A stretch of 64,000 nt of DNA from Pelobates cultripes (GCA_933207985.1 OW240917.1:106499475-106563474), one strand, 5' to 3'. Counted from the first letter of the stretch, positions 1 through 11,440 are shown. Notes: generated by a model not told the origin, from the letters alone. Translations and numbers: made by a program.

Positions 1-2275
1 ACATGAAAGCATCACCAAATGGTTACCAAGCTGCTACACCCTACACATTTTGTCCATAAGGGCATTGTATGTTGGCTTAAAACCATTCAGTCGTACTTTC
101 ATTTGATATGCTGTGAATATCTTTTATCACATTGTACAGAACGGCAGAAAGTTTTGGCACTTTATGAATAATAATTAAGTGCAAAAAAGTTGCATGTGTT
201 TTACAACCTGCTGCACCATATATTTTTTTTTGTATTATGGAGTGCCAAGAACATGCTTTGAGACCGCATTGTATCAGGATCAATTGATTTTTTTTTTCAA
301 CACCTGCATTAATTGGTGGTTTCTAAATGCAGTTCATTCAGCACGTTAGGGGGTTATAGCCTAAACTGTTTTATATGATTTTCTCTTCTTTTGATATATC
401 TCTATATATTTGTATCAGTGTATATCAGGACTGGGAAATCCTGGGAGCACAGAACCTCTAATTGCTGTGTTAAGTACATTTTTATAAACGTTGGTTATGG
501 TACTTTATGTATTCACATTTTATAGAAACTGTACCAGGTAGAGTGGCTAGAGTAATAAATAAAAAACAAAAAAAATTGAACAGTTTTAAAGCATGAAATT
601 ACAAAAATGCTTAAATAATATTTATTTTAAATATTAGATTTAAATGCTGGTTAAGTATACAGTTTTCAACTTTAAAATCAATGTATTTTCTTTCCAACTT
701 TCAGAACAGGAACTTCTATACCATTTTCCCCCAGCAGATGTCGCTTTTACTCAATCTTTCTTATCTTACTAGCTACAAAACTTTTTCATTTTGATCACTT
801 AACTCTTCCTTCTTTTTCCTTTAGTATTTCTTTAGTGGCTAGCAGATTTGATTAGAGTAACTGTAAGTATAAATCTAAAGTATGTTCAATGAGAATTTCA
901 GATTTTAGACCAAAATAACCAAGCTAAAAACATGGTTGAATTGGAAACATTTTCTAGTTCAGCTCTCTAGACCTAAAATATTAAAGCATATCTGGCAAAT
1001 TACTTTCTCTTCATACCAGCAGCTCAATCCTCTTCTTATTTGAATCAGCCTACTCATCAGAATCATATATATGCTCTTTACAGTTGCAAAAATTTGAATA
1101 TGAATATTTATTAAGTCAGTTATTAATATATCATTAACATTAGTCTTTAATCCTATTGCATACTTTAAAAAACATTTTATTTTAAAGAACCTGATGAAAA
1201 TTGCTTTCCACCATTATTCATAATTTGTTCCTCAAGATAAATGCAGAAGCTACTGACCTTTCCTCCGACCAAGCAAAGGACAAACATATATCCATGTGAG
1301 ATTGATGAAAATCTCTCAAGTATTCTCATTTGTAATATAGGTCTAAAAACAACAGCAATGAAGTATATAAAGTCTATGCTCACTCAACTAGAATATGGCC
1401 AAAGACTAGCATTATATATCGCTAGCTTATCTGATCACCTGCTTGTTAAACTAAAATAAAATGCAAGATATATTCTGAAATATCAGTTTGCACATTTGGT
1501 TAGGTATGTAGGTGAAGGGTTTTGTAATTATTGCAAGCCAAACTTTGAGTGAGCACTGGGTTTGAAACATGAGTACGGTCAAGGGATGCTTCGGAACTGC
1601 AGTATGCTTGTACATATATATTTATTTTAACAGTTCTCATATAGACTGTTACATATTAGATGTAGATTTGTTTTCCTTATTAAATAACTTTATCTACAAA
1701 AATGTTAAAAAACATTTTTAAAATATAATTTTAGAAGAATATCTATAGCTAACTTAATGAAATGAACAACAAACATATTCAAAACATTCCTTTTAGACCA
1801 TGGATTTGAAATGTAATAATCTGGTGAATAAGTAACAACATTTGACAAAGTAGAAGAAAAAATATTTTCTCCACAAACCACACTAAACATTGTTCATTTT
1901 ACTAAATGTTAGCCATTTCTTTTTATTTTTGTTCCCAGCTTTATTTTTTTTCCTTGTACTTAAATTTTCTTGTCTATGTTCACTGTTTGGCATACAAATG
2001 TAATTTGCCAGTAGAAAAATTAGTCGATGTAAAAAAAATATATTGATATCATTGCCTTAATGCCAATCATGAAGCTCCAGTAACTTGTTTTGAACTTGGC
2101 TCATCTTTGAGTGGATTTTTAATTAAGTTCAGTATGGACTAACACTTGAATCATCAGCTTCATTTAAAGGTCACTTGCTGCAACCTATCATGGCCTTTGT
2201 TCCTTGTAATACGTTAGGTAAAAAAAGGGGGTCCAGCTGCTGAGACATTAAAGAATCAACGTCATTCTTAAAACC

Positions 2276-2536
2276 CTAAAGGAACACTTTAACGTTAGTA
2301 ATATAAATGCGTATTCCTAACGCTATAGTGTTCTCTAGCCGTTTTGTTTACCTCCCACCCAAATTAATGAAAGGTTTCATTACTTTTCCTCCCACACTAA
2401 GGTGCTCTCTCCACAGCTGGTCCCACCAACATAGCTAAGGAGGAAAAGCATTGGAAAGTTAGTGCACAGCCAATCAGATTTACATGGCTACATTAAGATG
2501 AAGTGGCCTGGGTGCCAATTACGTCCCTTAAATATA
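2276..2536. repeat. MITE-like repeat (TTAA-family related)
   Basis: It begins CTAAAGGAACACT and has a start hairpin (GTTAG ... CTAAC) followed by CTATAGTGTTC. It ends near GAAGTGGCCTGGGTGCC, the same end motif as the MITE at 49976-50456. The termini are degenerate, so exact ends are uncertain. Confidence 0.4.
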
Positions 2537-2833
2537 ATTTTAGTTTTAGCATATGCCATCTCTTTGTATTTTGTAATTCATGTGTGTTGTAAAGTTTGAA
2601 GAACCCACTAACCTACCTTTCCCAATGCCACTTCATTAAAAAACTGTGATATACTGGGGTTTGATAATAAATACATGATTTTAAATGAGGAACAATGTGC
2701 AGGATACCTCACACAAAAGTAGAAACTTCTATAACATAAAATTAATTTTATCACAAGTTTGCACATTTAAGTTTCCATGTTTAAAAAAAAAAAAAAGAAA
2801 AGTAATTATAGAAAGTCGAGGACTTTTGTCATC

Positions 2834-2839
2834 TTTATT
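2834..2839 (-). promoter_or_regulatory. Candidate RXFP1 polyadenylation signal
   Basis: AATAAA on the minus strand, about 420 bases past the stop codon, is the first canonical signal downstream. A variant ATTAAA lies nearer, at 3114-3119. The real cleavage site cannot be chosen without transcripts, and further AATAAA copies occur around 1621 and 1921-1946. Confidence 0.3.
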
Positions 2840-3259
2840 CTGTTATTTTGAAGTGAATTCCTTGAATCTAAATCATACCTTTCAGCTTAAAAAAAAAAGT
2901 AAACATTTTGAGTTGAGCAGCAGGCTGTGGGCGGTCTGGCATGAGTAGATCATTCTAAAGTCAATAGGAGTATTTTTTGTATGTAAGAAACAATTCCAAA
3001 CTCCTCAAAACCTATTAGGCTTAACTCATGCGCGTCTATACAGGCAAAATGATAAAATAACCAAATCTTAATATATTTGCAATCCTGAAAAATATATATT
3101 TTTTTCCATTTGTTTTAATTAGAAAAGTATAGAAATTTGCCAACTTTAACTTTCTCCACATATTAAAGTTTAGTCCAGGGTGAACACCAAGTAGTCCACG
3201 ATGCTTCACTGTCCACCATTTACAATGTGTGAAACCGTCAGACGAGTTCTTGTTTGTGC

Positions 3260-3555
3260 TTATGTACAACTAAGTCTAGTAGAATGTGTTGAGACTGACA
3301 CTTCAGAGTCTGTATAAAGTCCAGGCTTCATTATGTCAGGAGAAATGTCTTGCAGTGGCCACATTTCTACCCAGAAGAATGAGGGGGAGTAATCCTTCTG
3401 GCTGGTTTTATTTCCACCAGATTGTCTCTGTTTATAGTTATTCCAGATTTGATTGATCATCTCTTTAAAAGGTCGTGTTGTTATAGTGTACAGGATTGGA
3501 TTTAAAGCACTGTTAATAGGCAATATGAAGATCACTACCCAGGAACTGATTGAAC
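3260..3555 (-). CDS. RXFP1: RXFP1 last coding exon: helix 7 and cytoplasmic tail
   Basis: The exon opens after a pyrimidine-rich CTAG acceptor and completes a Gly codon begun in the previous exon. It encodes the end of extracellular loop 3, helix 7 with the class A motif NSALNPILY, and a tail containing FKEM and WVEMWPLQ, ending in a Thr-rich stretch before the stop at 3260-3262. Length and motifs match the family's final exon. The 3' UTR continues to lower coordinates. Confidence 0.96.
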
Positions 3556-4383
3556 CTAGAAAAAAAAATGCAGATATTATACAATATGCAACAAGTATAT
3601 TAATTGAATGTACAATATATCCAAATATATGTATAGAAAAAAACAAAGCAAAAAATTAAAAAAGTCAGCACTGCTTCTCAAATATATCTATCTAATCGAT
3701 CGATCGATCATGTGGAATTTTAAAAATAAAGTCTACTTGTCCAAGGGACTATAGTACTAACCCAATCTATTTGTCCCAAGTCAAATAATTTCAATTAGAA
3801 AGATTGGAGCCCCAGCCAAAACTCCACATCTCTGTATATACACTGTAAATGTAGGGGAAAAAAGCTTTAGCGTATTTCATTATTTTAGGTCAAAACTTAA
3901 CCCAAATGCACCTCATCCCTCTGTACTGTGTCTTATTCACAAGTGTACCATTATCCTTCTTTTTCTTTACACTGACTACAATAATTAAAAATGCTAAAAT
4001 ACTTGATAAGAATGCAATGTAAACTCTGTTGTGACTACAGTGTTATTACCCAATTAGATGTCAATCCAATGTACTTGCATCCCTCTTTCTGTACAATGTC
4101 TGATTTAATAAGTATGATAAAATACTTTATAGCAATGCAAGGTTGTGCCTAGTGTGCCTCTCCATATAGTATATGGAGGTAATCCTATATTACCTTTATT
4201 TTATCCAACTAACCTACAATAATTAAATACATTAAAATACTTAATAGAAATGCTATGTTAAATTTGTTGTCCCTAGAGTGCCGGTCAGATCAGACTGCAG
4301 TGTGCCTATATCCCTCCACATAGTATCTGAGACCCTCCCAGGTGTATCTATATCTCCTCTAATTTTTCTGCTGACCTACAATA
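3556..4383. other. RXFP1 last intron, proximal part
   Basis: AT-rich intron with a short GATC run near 3695. Three loosely similar stretches around 3950-4380, each with ACAATAATTA and notes of a tandem layout, hint at an old degenerate tandem repeat of about 150-200 bp. No gene or mobile element is recognisable. Confidence 0.35.
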
Positions 4384-4389
4384 ATTAAT

Positions 4390-4743
4390 AGGGATGTGCA
4401 TGGGCAAAAAATTCGGTTCGGTTCGGCACTTCCAAAATTCTGGACTTCAGCAATTCGGCTGAAATACTATGTCTGTTATGCACTTCCGAAATTCGGCACT
4501 TCGGTTCTGTTATGCACTTCCAAAATTCGGCACTTCGGCAATTCCCTTGCAATAACCTTACCCTAACCCCTAACACTACCCCTAATCCTAGTAAAGTTAG
4601 GGTTAGGGGTTAGGTTAGGGGTTGGGTTAGGGCTAGGGTTAGATTCCTGTCATCTTTCCCTTAATATTCCCTCCCTCTTCTGTTTTGCCACTTTTCAGAA
4701 ATCCAAAGCACTTTGGCACTTCCAAAATTCGGCACTTCCAAAA
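4390..4743. repeat. AATTCGG / GCACTTCC motif repeat, left part
   Basis: The motif GCACTTCCAAAATTCGG recurs many times between 4390 and 4743 and returns at 6446-6530, so one repeat tract was split by the insertion at 4744-6445. It also holds the telomere-like segment at 4555-4643. The family is unknown to me. Confidence 0.6.
4555..4643. repeat. Degenerate telomere-like TTAGGG tract with inverted halves
   Basis: CCCTAA-type units face TTAGGG-type units (for example GTTAGGGTTAGGGG) around a short spacer at about 4588-4594. The units are degenerate and number about a dozen. It lies inside the AATTCGG repeat and so may be part of that repeat. Confidence 0.6.
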
Positions 4744-6445
4744 GTTTTTTATTTTTTTTTTGTAAATCTTGTTTATTGAGTCATGAAAGTCAGCAAAAAT
4801 TAGGCTCGCTAGCCAGCAAAAAGGTACAAAGTTAACAATATACGTTATAAAAAACAAGCGTAAATGCAATATAATAACAGCGTAACAATTCACTCTAGGA
4901 TCGTAAGCTCCAATGACTGGTCAGTGTATAAGTTCTGTGTTCCCTTTCCGTGTTTGGAAGTGTTGTAGGCGAGCTTTGCCCTAGAGTGATGTATCAGTGT
5001 ATGTGAGTATGTATGCGTGTGTACTCGCAAAATACAGCAACTCTTGGTGTTAACACAGCGAGAGGACGGGGCCCATCAGCCTCAGACATGATCTAGGGTG
5101 TCTAATAATAAATTGTCACCTTATAAGGTATAGAGTAGGCTACCTAGTAGCTTATCAGAGTGGAGAAGACCCACAGGTCCCGTTAACTCCATATAAGCTC
5201 AAGCGAGTGAAGATAGGGTGGTGAAGTACGTAACCTTTTCTGTCATGGTGACGTGAACGTAACCTTTTCTGTTTCCTGGGGTGTGTGTCTGAGAAGCTTC
5301 CACCTGTTTTAGGGCGCTTAGGTGCCCCTTTCTCCATAAATCATTATCTGGGCGCTTATCACTCCAAGGTCAGGAATCCTCTGCTCACTGCTTACTTGTG
5401 CATATACATGCTGTATGTATTTAAAAATAATAAGGTGCGCTGTGTCTTTAAGACCCAAAAATATATAAAGTGCAACTAAGTGCAAACAAATTGATAAAGT
5501 GCAAAGTGATACAAAGTGCACTTAAAGTGTAGAATATCAGTATAAAATATTATACATACATATGGCCTCTCAACTCCAAATATACATAGAAAGGAAAAGA
5601 GACATATAAAACCAATAGTGTGAAACCGTATTAAAATGGTAGTATGGATAATAAATGCCAATACACAAGATCCAGCGCACTCACCTATCCACTAAACATC
5701 ACGTAAAGTTACCTGACGTCACGCACCCGAGAAAGCTCCTCCCCCTGGAAGTTTGAGGAAACAGACGGCCAACAGACGGCAATTACGGCGGCGAATCCGC
5801 AGAGGGACAGGTCGACACCCTTATGCTGTATGCTACCGAAGGCTCTGTAACTGAATACTAAGTGTGGAGGAAGGTGATATATTGGTGCTGTGCTGGGCAA
5901 GAAAGATTTTGGAATATTTTTTCGTCTGTGCAGTCCTACATTTGAAGAAGCTGTTAAAGCTAGAGCAGGCTTATTCTGCTCTACTTTTGTGAGTGCAATA
6001 TTTGGCATTTATTATCCATACTACCATTTTAATACGGTTTCACACTATTGGTTTTTTTATGTCTCTTTTCCTTTCTATGTATATTTGGAGTTGAGAGGCC
6101 ATATGTATGTATAATATTTTATACTGATATTCTACACTTTAAGTGCACTTTGTATCACTTTGCACTTTATCAATTTGTTTGCACTTAGTTGCACTTTATA
6201 TATTTTTGGGTCTTAAAGACACAGCGCACCTTATTATTTTTAAGTATATTCACTAAAGTGTTTGGAGGAGTTTTACACTTGTTTTTGGTGCAGCTCTTTT
6301 TTATATTAACAGGTTGTTTTGTTTTATTTTAGACGATTTTATTACGAGCGCCTACTTTTTACTTGTTTTCTGTGTACATGCTGTATGTAGCCCATTTCTT
6401 GTACAGGCGCCTACCCTTCCTCCACGACAGGCACTTATAGCAGAG
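4744..6445 (-). mobile_element. PolyA retroposon inserted in the AATTCGG repeat
   Basis: The 13-bp string GGCACTTCCAAAA occurs at 4731-4743 and 6446-6458 and may be the target duplication, although it is also part of the host repeat. On the minus strand the left end reads TCAATAAA followed by an A-rich tail, which fits a retroposon lying in reverse. It contains the hairpin element at 5420-6374, so its own sequence is about 4744-5419 plus 6390-6445. No coding capacity was seen. Confidence 0.4.
5420..6374 (+). mobile_element. Small hairpin element with 15-bp target duplication (Penelope-like, non-autonomous)
   Basis: It is flanked by exact copies of TACATGCTGTATGTA at 5405-5419 and 6375-6389. 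Two arms of about 240 bp, 5421-5660 and 6003-6243, are inverted and nearly perfect, with one indel seen near 5610. A 340-bp spacer separates them and a 131-bp tail follows the right arm. The layout (inverted arm at the start, spacer, arm, tail, long target duplication) matches 61226-62370. Penelope elements often carry such inverted terminal pieces; the family assignment is inference. No hammerhead motif was found in the spacer. Confidence 0.65.
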
Positions 6446-6540
6446 GGCACTTCCAAAATTCGGCAATTCGAATGTCCGAATGGCAGATATTCGTCTGAAT
6501 TTAAATTCGGGCCAAAAACAAATTGCACATGTCTAATAAT

Positions 6541-6850
6541 TAAATACCCTAAAAAATTTGTTAGGGACATAAGGTAATATCACGTGTTCAAAGTGCCTCT
6601 AGCCAATCAGAACTCACTCCAGAGTGACCACATATCTCCAAGCAGTGTCTGAGACATTGCTTTCATTGCAGAGCTAAGCACACCTCTAGTGGCTTTCTTT
6701 TTTTGACACTCGACAACAAATGGTAATCATAAGGAGGGACTGGATTTAATGCTTTACCTCACATGTTGTTTTCTTCCCCAATGCCTCTCTAAGAGAGAGT
6801 CTGTAGGACAGCTTCACCAGAGGTGGAGCGGGTGACTGCACGAGTGAATC
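6541..6850. other. Unassigned intron sequence
   Basis: Intron with no recognisable gene. The part next to 6850 may belong to the Ty3-type fragment that follows, but I could not read it as protein. Confidence 0.4.
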
Positions 6851-7077
6851 TTGGTGCTAGGAAAAGGCTAAGTAATATCCTGCGGGTTTATTAGCAGGAG
6901 ATTTATGTTGTGTAGACCATATACGATCTAACTGTGAGGATGAAATGGAAAGAATAGGGGTAGCAATGATTCTTTCAGGAGCAATAACAGTACTATCCTC
7001 CTCTCTATTTTCTTTGGTACTCAAATTGCTTGGGTAAAGCATCTGCTTTAGCATTACAAGAACCAGGTTGATATGTT
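6850..7077 (-). mobile_element. Ty3-type LTR retrotransposon fragment (end of RNase H region)
   Basis: Read on the minus strand, this gives YQPGSCNAKADALPK, the segment that closes the RNase H region of Ty3/gypsy polyproteins, followed by a poorly conserved linker. The preceding part of the same domain lies at 15055-15640. The CR1 LINE at 7078-15054 therefore split this retrotransposon. It is a fragment; no LTRs were identified. Confidence 0.7.
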
Positions 7078-7695
7078 ATAGAAACATAGAATGTGACTGC
7101 AATTAAGAACCACTCGGCCCATCTAGTCTGCCCAATGTTCTAAATACTATTATTAGTCCCTGGCCGTATCTTATAGTTAAGATAGCCTTATGCTTATCCC
7201 ACGCATGTTTAAACTCCTTCACTGTGTTGAACTCTACTACTTCAGCTGGAAGGCTATTCCATGCATCCACTACCCTCTCAGTAAAGTAATACTTTCTGAT
7301 ATTATTTTTTAATCCTTTGCCCCTCTAATTTAATGTCCTTTTGTTGTGGTAGTTTTTTTTTTTTTAATATAATCCTCATTTACTGTGTTGATTCCATTTA
7401 TGTATTTAAAAGTTTCTATCATATCCCCCCTGTCTTGTCTTTCCTCCAAGTTATACATGGTAAGTTCCTTTAACCTTTCCTTGTAAGATTTATCCTGCAA
7501 TCCATGGACCAGTTTAGCATCCCTTCTGTGAACTCTCTCTAAAGTATTAATATCCTTCCGTAGATACGGTCTCCAGTACAATACTCCAAGTGAGGTCTTA
7601 CCAGTGTTCTGTACAATGGCATGAGCACTTCCCTCTTTCTACTGCTAATACCTCTCCCTATACAACCAAGCATTCTGCTAGCATTTCCTGCTGCT
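7078..7695 (-). mobile_element. CR1 LINE, 3' part
   Basis: The minus strand encodes the C-terminal part of a CR1-type reverse transcriptase, with VRPHLEYC, then WRPYLRKDINTLERVHRRD and ERLKEL. Frameshifts break it, for example near 7575 and in the T-run near 7350. The 3' non-coding end lies at 7078-7330. The 5' part resumes at 12230, beyond the Penelope insertion. Confidence 0.85.
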
Positions 7696-7740
7696 CTATT
7701 ACATTGGGAAGAGGCAGCTAATACCTGCTCTAATAAATTT

Positions 7741-8196
7741 ATGGACATTTTACAAAGATTTGAAACCGGGAGGCTAAAAACAGTGGATGAAAAAGTCAAC
7801 TCAGCTATAGAAGGGATACAGAGTTGTAAGGATGATCCCTCCTATACTTCACAGGAACAAAGACTACAGCAAAACCTTAATAAATATCAGAATAATGTAA
7901 AGAGTCGAAAACATAGTAAATTTATTAGGGACAATGAGGACTATAAGAAAGGGAAGGTATACCCACGTTTCAAAAAAACTACCAGGACCGACTCTGACCA
8001 CTATATGACTTCAGATTATGAGACATCAGATACTGATAATGAACAAACTATGGCCCCAACTACAAACATCACTCCACAATTCAATAAGGGAATTCTCAAG
8101 AAGGGGGTGACTTTTTTAGGCCAGCCCCCCCGAGAGGGGGAAGCTCAAACTCAAAGGCAGACTCGTTACCGAGGAAGAGTACGCAGACGGTACTAG
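7741..8196 (+). pseudogene. Penelope polyprotein, N-terminal part before a frameshift
   Basis: From the first ATG inside the element (7741) this frame runs to a stop at 8194-8196. It is rich in charged residues, with KFIRDNEDYKKGKVYP and many Asp, Thr and Lys, as in the poorly conserved N-terminal region of Penelope proteins. The frame of the main coding region is open upstream to about 8136, so the two overlap. A single indel, most simply in the C-run at about 8127-8133, would explain the break. It is either a real lesion or a homopolymer error. Confidence 0.7.
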
Positions 8197-8258
8197 ATGA
8201 CCTGAGAGTAGTCAACCTGTCAGACATCATTCTCACTCCTACGCAAACAAAGTTACTG

Positions 8259-10544
8259 ATGAGAGGGTTATCCTTTGTTCCAACTCCTCCGTTCAATCAT
8301 TTCGATTGGATTAAAGATATAAATTTATTTGGGAGGAAGCTAGCCCTACACAAGTACTTTAAACTTAAAGATGATAAAAGGGCAAAAGAACTGGGATTTA
8401 ATCCCAGAGAATATCAATGTCTGCAGGAACTGGTGTCTCTGTTGGAAGATAACGACACCACTCCCACAGCACCCTATACTGACCTTTGCCTAAAAAGCAA
8501 ATTCACACCTAATCTTAGAGAGTTTAAAAACATTGACACCTTTATAGAGTCCACCACAAATATGATTAAAATGATAAACACAGACATGTTGGTAATTAAC
8601 CCGAGGGAGAATTTACCAAGGAAAGAATGGTTGGCACTATGTGAACTTAGGGACAATGAAAAAATCATCATTAAGCCGGCCGACAAAGGCGGCAATATTG
8701 TCCTACTTAATAAACAACACTATGTACAGATGGCTGAGGCCATCTTACATGATGTGAACACATACAATCTATTAACCTCTGATCCATCCCAGAAATATCA
8801 AAGGGACTATAAGATCCTATTGGATCAAGCCTTTGACAAGGGAATACTATCAAAGGAGGAACATGGAAGTATCTACATTAAAAACCCAACCATTTCTACA
8901 TTTTACTGCCTCCCCAAAATACACAAGAAACAAGCAAATCTGACAGCAAGACCAATTGTATCAGGCACAAACAATTTTACTAGCAAAGGGAGCATTTATG
9001 TAGATAGAATTCTACGTCCTTATGTAGAAAGTTTACCATCATATCTGAAGGACACCAAAGACACTCTAAAATGCGTAACATCACTTAAGGTACCGGAGGG
9101 AGCGGCGCTCTGCAGTTTGGATGTAGAAGCCTTATACTCCTCCATACCGCACTCTAGTGGCCTTGAACATATTGAATATTTTCTTAAGAAAAGGGGTATT
9201 GAACACAGTACACATACAACCTTTGTTTTGGACCTGTTGAGGTTTATCCTGACACACAATTTTTTTCTCTTCCAGAACAATTACTACCACCAGGTGCAGG
9301 GGACAGCGATGGGGACTTCTTGTGCCCCATCATATGCCAACCTGCACCTGGGTTGGTGGGAAAGAGAAATTGTCTTTTCGGAGCATAATTCTATCTTTAC
9401 GGACTCCATTTTCTTATGGAAAAGATACATTGATGACGTCCTCATCATCTGGACGGGTACCCAAGCTCATTTTAAATCCTTCGTAGATACACTCAATACG
9501 AATGATCTAAATCTTAGATTTACTATGGAGTTTGGTGATCAGGAACTCAATTTTCTTGACTGTACAATCAGGCTAACCAAGGATTGGAAGATTGAGACCA
9601 CCCTTTATCGGAAATCCACGTCCTCAAACAATCTGTTGAGATGGGAGAGCTATCATCCCACTCCCCTAAAGAGAGGAATTCCGGTGGGTCAATACCTTAG
9701 ACTAAGAAGGAACTGCTCATCGATTGAGGATTTTAAAAATAAAGCTACCGAATTGAGACAGAGGTTTAAACAGAGAGGATATCCGATTAGATGTCTAAAA
9801 CAAGCTTATCAGAGAGCTTTGAATTGCAATAGGGAAGACCTGTTGAAAGAGAAATCTAAACTGGAGCCCATAAAATTCATCAGGTGTATAGCTAATTATG
9901 ATGCTGGATGGGCTGAAATGAGAAGGGTGATTGGCCGATTTTGGCCATTACTAACACAGGACCCTTACCTAAAAGATATTATTCCAGCGAAAGTATCCAT
10001 TACAGCCAGGAGAGGCAGAAATATGAAAGAAATTTTAGTACCCAGCCATTTTTCGGCTTCTAAAAAAGCCAATACTACCTGGTTGAATATACATGGTACA
10101 TACCAATGTGGGCGATGTGTTGCCTGCATGTACATCGCTAAAGGATCAAAAATCCTCACCAATTCCACCAACTCTGATACAGTTAATATAAGCCAGTTCT
10201 TCAATTGCAATACCTCGGGAATGGTTTATCTACTGACGTGTAAGTGCGGGCTTAAATATGTAGGCAAAACTATACGCCCATTTAAGAAACGCATTATGGA
10301 ACATGTCCACTCTGTAACTTCAGATAGGGACACACCAGTTGCTAGACATATCAGAACACACCATCCTGATACCCCTAAATGTATCAAGTTTGCGGGAGTT
10401 GAAAAGGTACATTTAGGCAAAAGAAGGGGAGATTTGGATCAGATTCTAAAAAGGAGGGAATGTTACTGGATATATAGGCTAGACACACTGGCCCCTAAAG
10501 GATTGAATGAAGGCTTTACCTTTACCCCATTCATAGAGACATAA
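8259..10544 (+). CDS. Penelope reverse transcriptase with GIY-YIG endonuclease
   Basis: A 761-residue frame. Residues 135-480 hold the reverse transcriptase: IKPADKGGNIV at about 138-148, LPKIHK at about 218-223, QGTAMGTSCAP at 347-357 and the catalytic YIDD at 390-393. A CGRCVAC cysteine cluster lies near residue 625. The GIY-YIG nuclease starts at about 654 with GMVYLLTCKCGLKYVGKT and continues through R-x-x-x-H-type residues to the C-terminus. The ATG at 8259 is only the first in this piece; coding similarity continues upstream in the same frame (LSDIILTPTQTKLL), so the true start is probably 7741. It primes reverse transcription at the nicked target. No internal stop is present in this part. 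Confidence 0.93.
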   Translation: MRGLSFVPTPPFNHFDWIKDINLFGRKLALHKYFKLKDDKRAKELGFNPREYQCLQELVSLLEDNDTTPTAPYTDLCLKSKFTPNLREFKNIDTFIESTTNMIKMINTDMLVINPRENLPRKEWLALCELRDNEKIIIKPADKGGNIVLLNKQHYVQMAEAILHDVNTYNLLTSDPSQKYQRDYKILLDQAFDKGILSKEEHGSIYIKNPTISTFYCLPKIHKKQANLTARPIVSGTNNFTSKGSIYVDRILRPYVESLPSYLKDTKDTLKCVTSLKVPEGAALCSLDVEALYSSIPHSSGLEHIEYFLKKRGIEHSTHTTFVLDLLRFILTHNFFLFQNNYYHQVQGTAMGTSCAPSYANLHLGWWEREIVFSEHNSIFTDSIFLWKRYIDDVLIIWTGTQAHFKSFVDTLNTNDLNLRFTMEFGDQELNFLDCTIRLTKDWKIETTLYRKSTSSNNLLRWESYHPTPLKRGIPVGQYLRLRRNCSSIEDFKNKATELRQRFKQRGYPIRCLKQAYQRALNCNREDLLKEKSKLEPIKFIRCIANYDAGWAEMRRVIGRFWPLLTQDPYLKDIIPAKVSITARRGRNMKEILVPSHFSASKKANTTWLNIHGTYQCGRCVACMYIAKGSKILTNSTNSDTVNISQFFNCNTSGMVYLLTCKCGLKYVGKTIRPFKKRIMEHVHSVTSDRDTPVARHIRTHHPDTPKCIKFAGVEKVHLGKRRGDLDQILKRRECYWIYRLDTLAPKGLNEGFTFTPFIET

Positions 10545-11395
10545 TGAACTGTATATATGTATATAGATATGTGTAGTTTTGCTGTAATTTATATTTTGTT
10601 CCCTTTATAACTTTTTATTATCATTTGAGATATTTGTCTTTCCAATACTGTCTGATCTGTTTAGATATCTTTTCACCTTGGTTCAATCTTTTCCCCCTTC
10701 ATATACCCTCTGGCTCCTTTTAAAGCCTGGTAATTTACTTACCATTACAAGCACAATACTATGCAACAATTCAATTAGGGTTTGGCACAGTCATCCCACT
10801 CTAGGACTTTGCTTTTCCCTTTACTGTAAGGATATTTCCATTTTGAATAGTCTTCTGACTTAGAGTTTAATACTAACAATCTCTATGTCTGCCTAACTGG
10901 ACATATATATAAATATGTCAATTAGAGCATTTGTACATTGTCAAAAGCGGGACTTAGTCCCTTCTTCGATTTTTAAGACATTTTTTGCATTGGTATCTTT
11001 ACATGAGTATAATAATATATTGGAATATAAATGTCTATGTTCTACTTTTCATTTTTATATTCAGTAGATATAAATAGCTTGTTGCATTAGGGTTCAGTAT
11101 GGAAGGGTGGTAATTTTATGAGTTCTTATACGTGATTTATATGAAAGCGCTCGGCTTAGCATCACCATGTGAGAGACCCTGCTCTCATACTTACAAGCTT
11201 CGCTCATTGCAAAGCGTGATACTCGGCAGAAACCATCCGCCTCCGTTCACTCCCACGGGGCGGTACAAAGCATGATTGACATTCTCAAGCCGACGGGAAT
11301 TTTGGCGCGAACGGATGTAACACGCCCAACGAATTGATTGGCTAAAGAAATAGAAGGTGGGATATTTAAATGCAGTATCGATCAGTACTGGTTTC

Positions 11396-11440
11396 ACCTT
11401 TGACAAAGGCGCTTTAGGAGCGCCGAAACGTGCGTTAGGT
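11396..11440 (+). ncRNA. Hammerhead-like ribozyme motif in the Penelope 3' region
   Basis: Core-like TTGACAA at 11400-11406 is followed by an extra A, stem II GGCGC/GCGCC (11408-11412 with 11420-11424), GAAA at 11425-11428, a minimal stem III CGU/GCG (11429-11434) and a GUU triplet. Stem I pairs ACCT (11396-11399) with AGGT (11437-11440). Compared with CUGANGA, core positions C3 and G8 are U and A, which can still pair with each other. Activity is uncertain. Confidence 0.6.

Larger units (their letters stand above)
1..3259. other. RXFP1 3' UTR and 3' flank
   Basis: AT-rich sequence with no coding region I can support. The part next to 3260 is 3' UTR of unknown length. A small MITE-like repeat sits at about 2276-2536. 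Only short chance reading frames were seen elsewhere. Confidence 0.6.

Noticed and set aside
3695..3712. GATC run as a regulatory site
   Set aside because: A short simple repeat without context.
5661..6002. Hammerhead motif in the spacer of the hairpin element
   Set aside because: CCTGACGT near 5713 lacks a proper stem II and GAAA at the right spacing.
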